Assembly: GCA_947177595.1 (NCBI GenBank)
Contig: CAMWUZ010000116.1
Coordinates: 1-5,764 of the forward strand
Length of the DNA: 5,764 nucleotides
Direction of reading: 5' to 3'
Origin: an uncultured Porphyromonadaceae bacterium
GTDB lineage: Bacteria > Bacteroidota > Bacteroidia > Bacteroidales > Muribaculaceae
Below, in pieces: positions 4,488-5,764 of the stretch. The translations under genes were made by a program, and so were the position numbers. Within the stretch, counting starts at the first letter, position 1. Each line of letters starts with the position of its first letter. The notes beneath the pieces are model-generated. The model was given only the letters and a program-made list of their open reading frames with translations, made no database searches and was not told the origin of the DNA.

Positions 4488-5764
4488 ATGTCAACAAACT
4501 CAGACACTAATACTTATAATCTAACTCCTGAAGAGGAAGAGCGCCTGATTGAGGCGGAGTTTCAGGATGTGCTGAACGGTTACCTGAAAAGTAACCACAG
4601 GAAGAAAGTGGAAATAATCGAGCGGGCATTTCGTTTCGCCAAGAAGGCTCATGGTGGAATACGGCGCAGAAGCGGAGAGCCGTATATTCTTCATCCTATA
4701 GCTGTTGCCAAGATTGCGAGTCAGGAGATAGGTCTCGGTTCAACATCTATTTGCGCGGCATTGCTACATGATGTCGTTGAAGATACCGATTATACCGTTG
4801 AGGATATCGAGGCTCAGTTCGGTAAGAAAATCGCCCAGCTTGTGAGCGGTCTCACCAAGATTTCCGGAGGTATATTCGGCGATCAGGCATCAGCGCAGGC
4901 AGAGAATTTCAGAAAATTGCTGCTCACGATGAGTGAGGATATACGGGTAGTGCTTATTAAAATGGCAGACCGTCTGCATAATATGCGCACACTCGGCTCA
5001 ATGGCGCCCAACAAGCAGTATAAGATAGCCGGTGAAACCCTTTATATATATGCGCCGCTTGCTCACCGTCTCGGACTTTTTGAAATAAAGACAGAACTTG
5101 AGGATCTTAGTTTTAAATACGAACATCCTAAAAGCTATGCCAATATAGCGGAGCTGATACGTCAGAGCGAGGCGCGCCGCTCGGAGGTATATAATGATTT
5201 CTCAGCACCGATCAAGGAGCGCCTTGACTCTATGGGGCTGAAATATGAGGCGCAGTCACGTCTCAAATCGGTGTATTCGATATGGCGGAAGATGCAGACA
5301 AAGCATGTGCCGTTTGAAGAGGTATATGACCTGTATGCGATGCGCATCATCTTTGACTGTGATGACCAGAGCAAGGAGAAAGAGATTTGCTGGAGCATAT
5401 ATTCCGCCATAACTGACCTGTACAGGCTGCATCCCGACCGTACCCGCGACTGGATTTCAGTGCCGAAAGCGAATGGTTATCAGGCGCTTCATCTTACTGT
5501 CATGGGTCCGGACGGCAACTGGATTGAGGTGCAGATCCGGTCAAAGAGAATGGATGAAATAGCGGAAAAAGGATTTGCGGCGCACTGGAAATATAAAATC
5601 GGCGAGAGTGACGAGGAGAGCGAGCTGAATGTGTGGCTGCGCACAATCAAGGACATTCTCGATGACCCTAATCCCAACGCGATAGACTTCCTTGACACAC
5701 TCAAATTGAATCTCTTCGCGTCGGAAATAGTGGTGTTCACACCCAAAGGGGAGCTGATTACTTT
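4488..5764 (+). CDS. Bifunctional (p)ppGpp synthetase/hydrolase, RelA/SpoT family (3' end cut off)
   Basis: Makes and degrades the stringent-response alarmones ppGpp and pppGpp. 425 codons are visible; the family is usually about 700-750 residues. Hydrolase (HD) domain, about residues 45-195: RRRSGEPYILHP at 59-70 with metal ligand His69, HD at 94-95 in LLHDVVED, and Asp161 in KMADRLHNMRT, so all metal-binding residues are present. Synthetase domain, about 245-375: RLKSVYSIWRKM at 258-269, Asp281 in VYDLYAMR (magnesium ligand), WISVPKANGYQALH at 322-335, and EVQIRSKRMDEIAEKG at 347-362 with catalytic Glu347, so this half also looks active. The TGS domain begins at about 412 (SEIVVFTPKGE) where the window stops; the downstream regulatory domains are not visible. 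The first 40 or so residues are a polar, Glu-rich lead. Both halves intact argues for a Rel-type bifunctional enzyme rather than a one-sided RelA or SpoT. Whether the genome has a second RSH paralogue cannot be seen, so no single symbol is assigned. Confidence 0.95.
   Translation, partial: MSTNSDTNTYNLTPEEEERLIEAEFQDVLNGYLKSNHRKKVEIIERAFRFAKKAHGGIRRRSGEPYILHPIAVAKIASQEIGLGSTSICAALLHDVVEDTDYTVEDIEAQFGKKIAQLVSGLTKISGGIFGDQASAQAENFRKLLLTMSEDIRVVLIKMADRLHNMRTLGSMAPNKQYKIAGETLYIYAPLAHRLGLFEIKTELEDLSFKYEHPKSYANIAELIRQSEARRSEVYNDFSAPIKERLDSMGLKYEAQSRLKSVYSIWRKMQTKHVPFEEVYDLYAMRIIFDCDDQSKEKEICWSIYSAITDLYRLHPDRTRDWISVPKANGYQALHLTVMGPDGNWIEVQIRSKRMDEIAEKGFAAHWKYKIGESDEESELNVWLRTIKDILDDPNPNAIDFLDTLKLNLFASEIVVFTPKGELIT

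Noticed and set aside
3975..4560. Ten-base direct repeat GAGGCGGAGT at 3975-3984 and 4551-4560.
   Set aside because: One copy is intergenic and the other codes for Glu-Ala-Glu in the RelA/SpoT gene. There is no extended similarity and no sign of transposition, so it is coincidence.
5162..5746. Minus-strand open frames opposite the RelA/SpoT gene (5162-5410 and 5489-5746).
   Set aside because: They lie within conserved synthetase-domain coding sequence and have no recognisable protein content.
1..5764. A novel defence, mobile or biosynthetic system.
   Set aside because: Every gene belongs to a known housekeeping or widespread family, composition looks even across the window, and there are no integrases, transposases, direct-repeat arrays or unusual clustered small genes.

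Overview
The window looks like an ordinary core-metabolism stretch from a member of the Bacteroidales. Three things point there. Start codons are preceded by A/T-rich sequence with no Shine-Dalgarno motif. The promoters I can find follow the Bacteroidetes pattern (TTTG near -33, TAnnTTTG near -7). The amidophosphoribosyltransferase is the long form (about 628 residues) that I associate with Bacteroides and relatives. Muribaculaceae is a plausible family given the moderate GC content, but this is inference. I see no mobile element, tRNA, rRNA, CRISPR array or phage gene.

Layout, left to right. (1) Positions 1-328, minus strand: the N-terminal third of a galactokinase, cut by the window edge. 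(2) Positions 329-480: a 152-base divergent intergenic region with promoter-like sites and a run of ten A. (3) Positions 481-2367, plus strand: a long PurF-type amidophosphoribosyltransferase. Its reading frame is open from an ATG at 418, but a -7 promoter element lies inside the first 21 codons, so I place the start at 481. (4) Positions 2402-2437: a perfect 36-base palindrome between convergent genes, almost certainly a bidirectional terminator. (5) Positions 2454-3875, minus strand: a two-gene operon of malate dehydrogenase followed 9 bases later by a thioredoxin-fold lipoprotein. (6) Positions 3876-4067: a divergent intergenic region with a good promoter for mdh and a weak one for the next gene. 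(7) Positions 4068-4415, plus strand: a small DUF488/YeaO-family protein. (8) Positions 4426-4456: the best promoter in the window (TTTG, 19 bases, TAATTTTG), driving (9) a bifunctional RelA/SpoT-type (p)ppGpp synthetase/hydrolase, positions 4488-5764, cut as its TGS domain begins.

The genes cover galactose entry, purine synthesis, the TCA/fumarate-reduction branch, envelope thiol chemistry and the stringent response. They do not form one pathway. The only convincing co-transcribed pair is mdh plus the thioredoxin-like lipoprotein. I find no sign of a previously undescribed system. The points most worth a second look are the divergent long PurF (glutaminase loop Gly replaced by Phe, Fe-S cysteines absent, several insertions), its start site, and the mdh-thioredoxin pairing.
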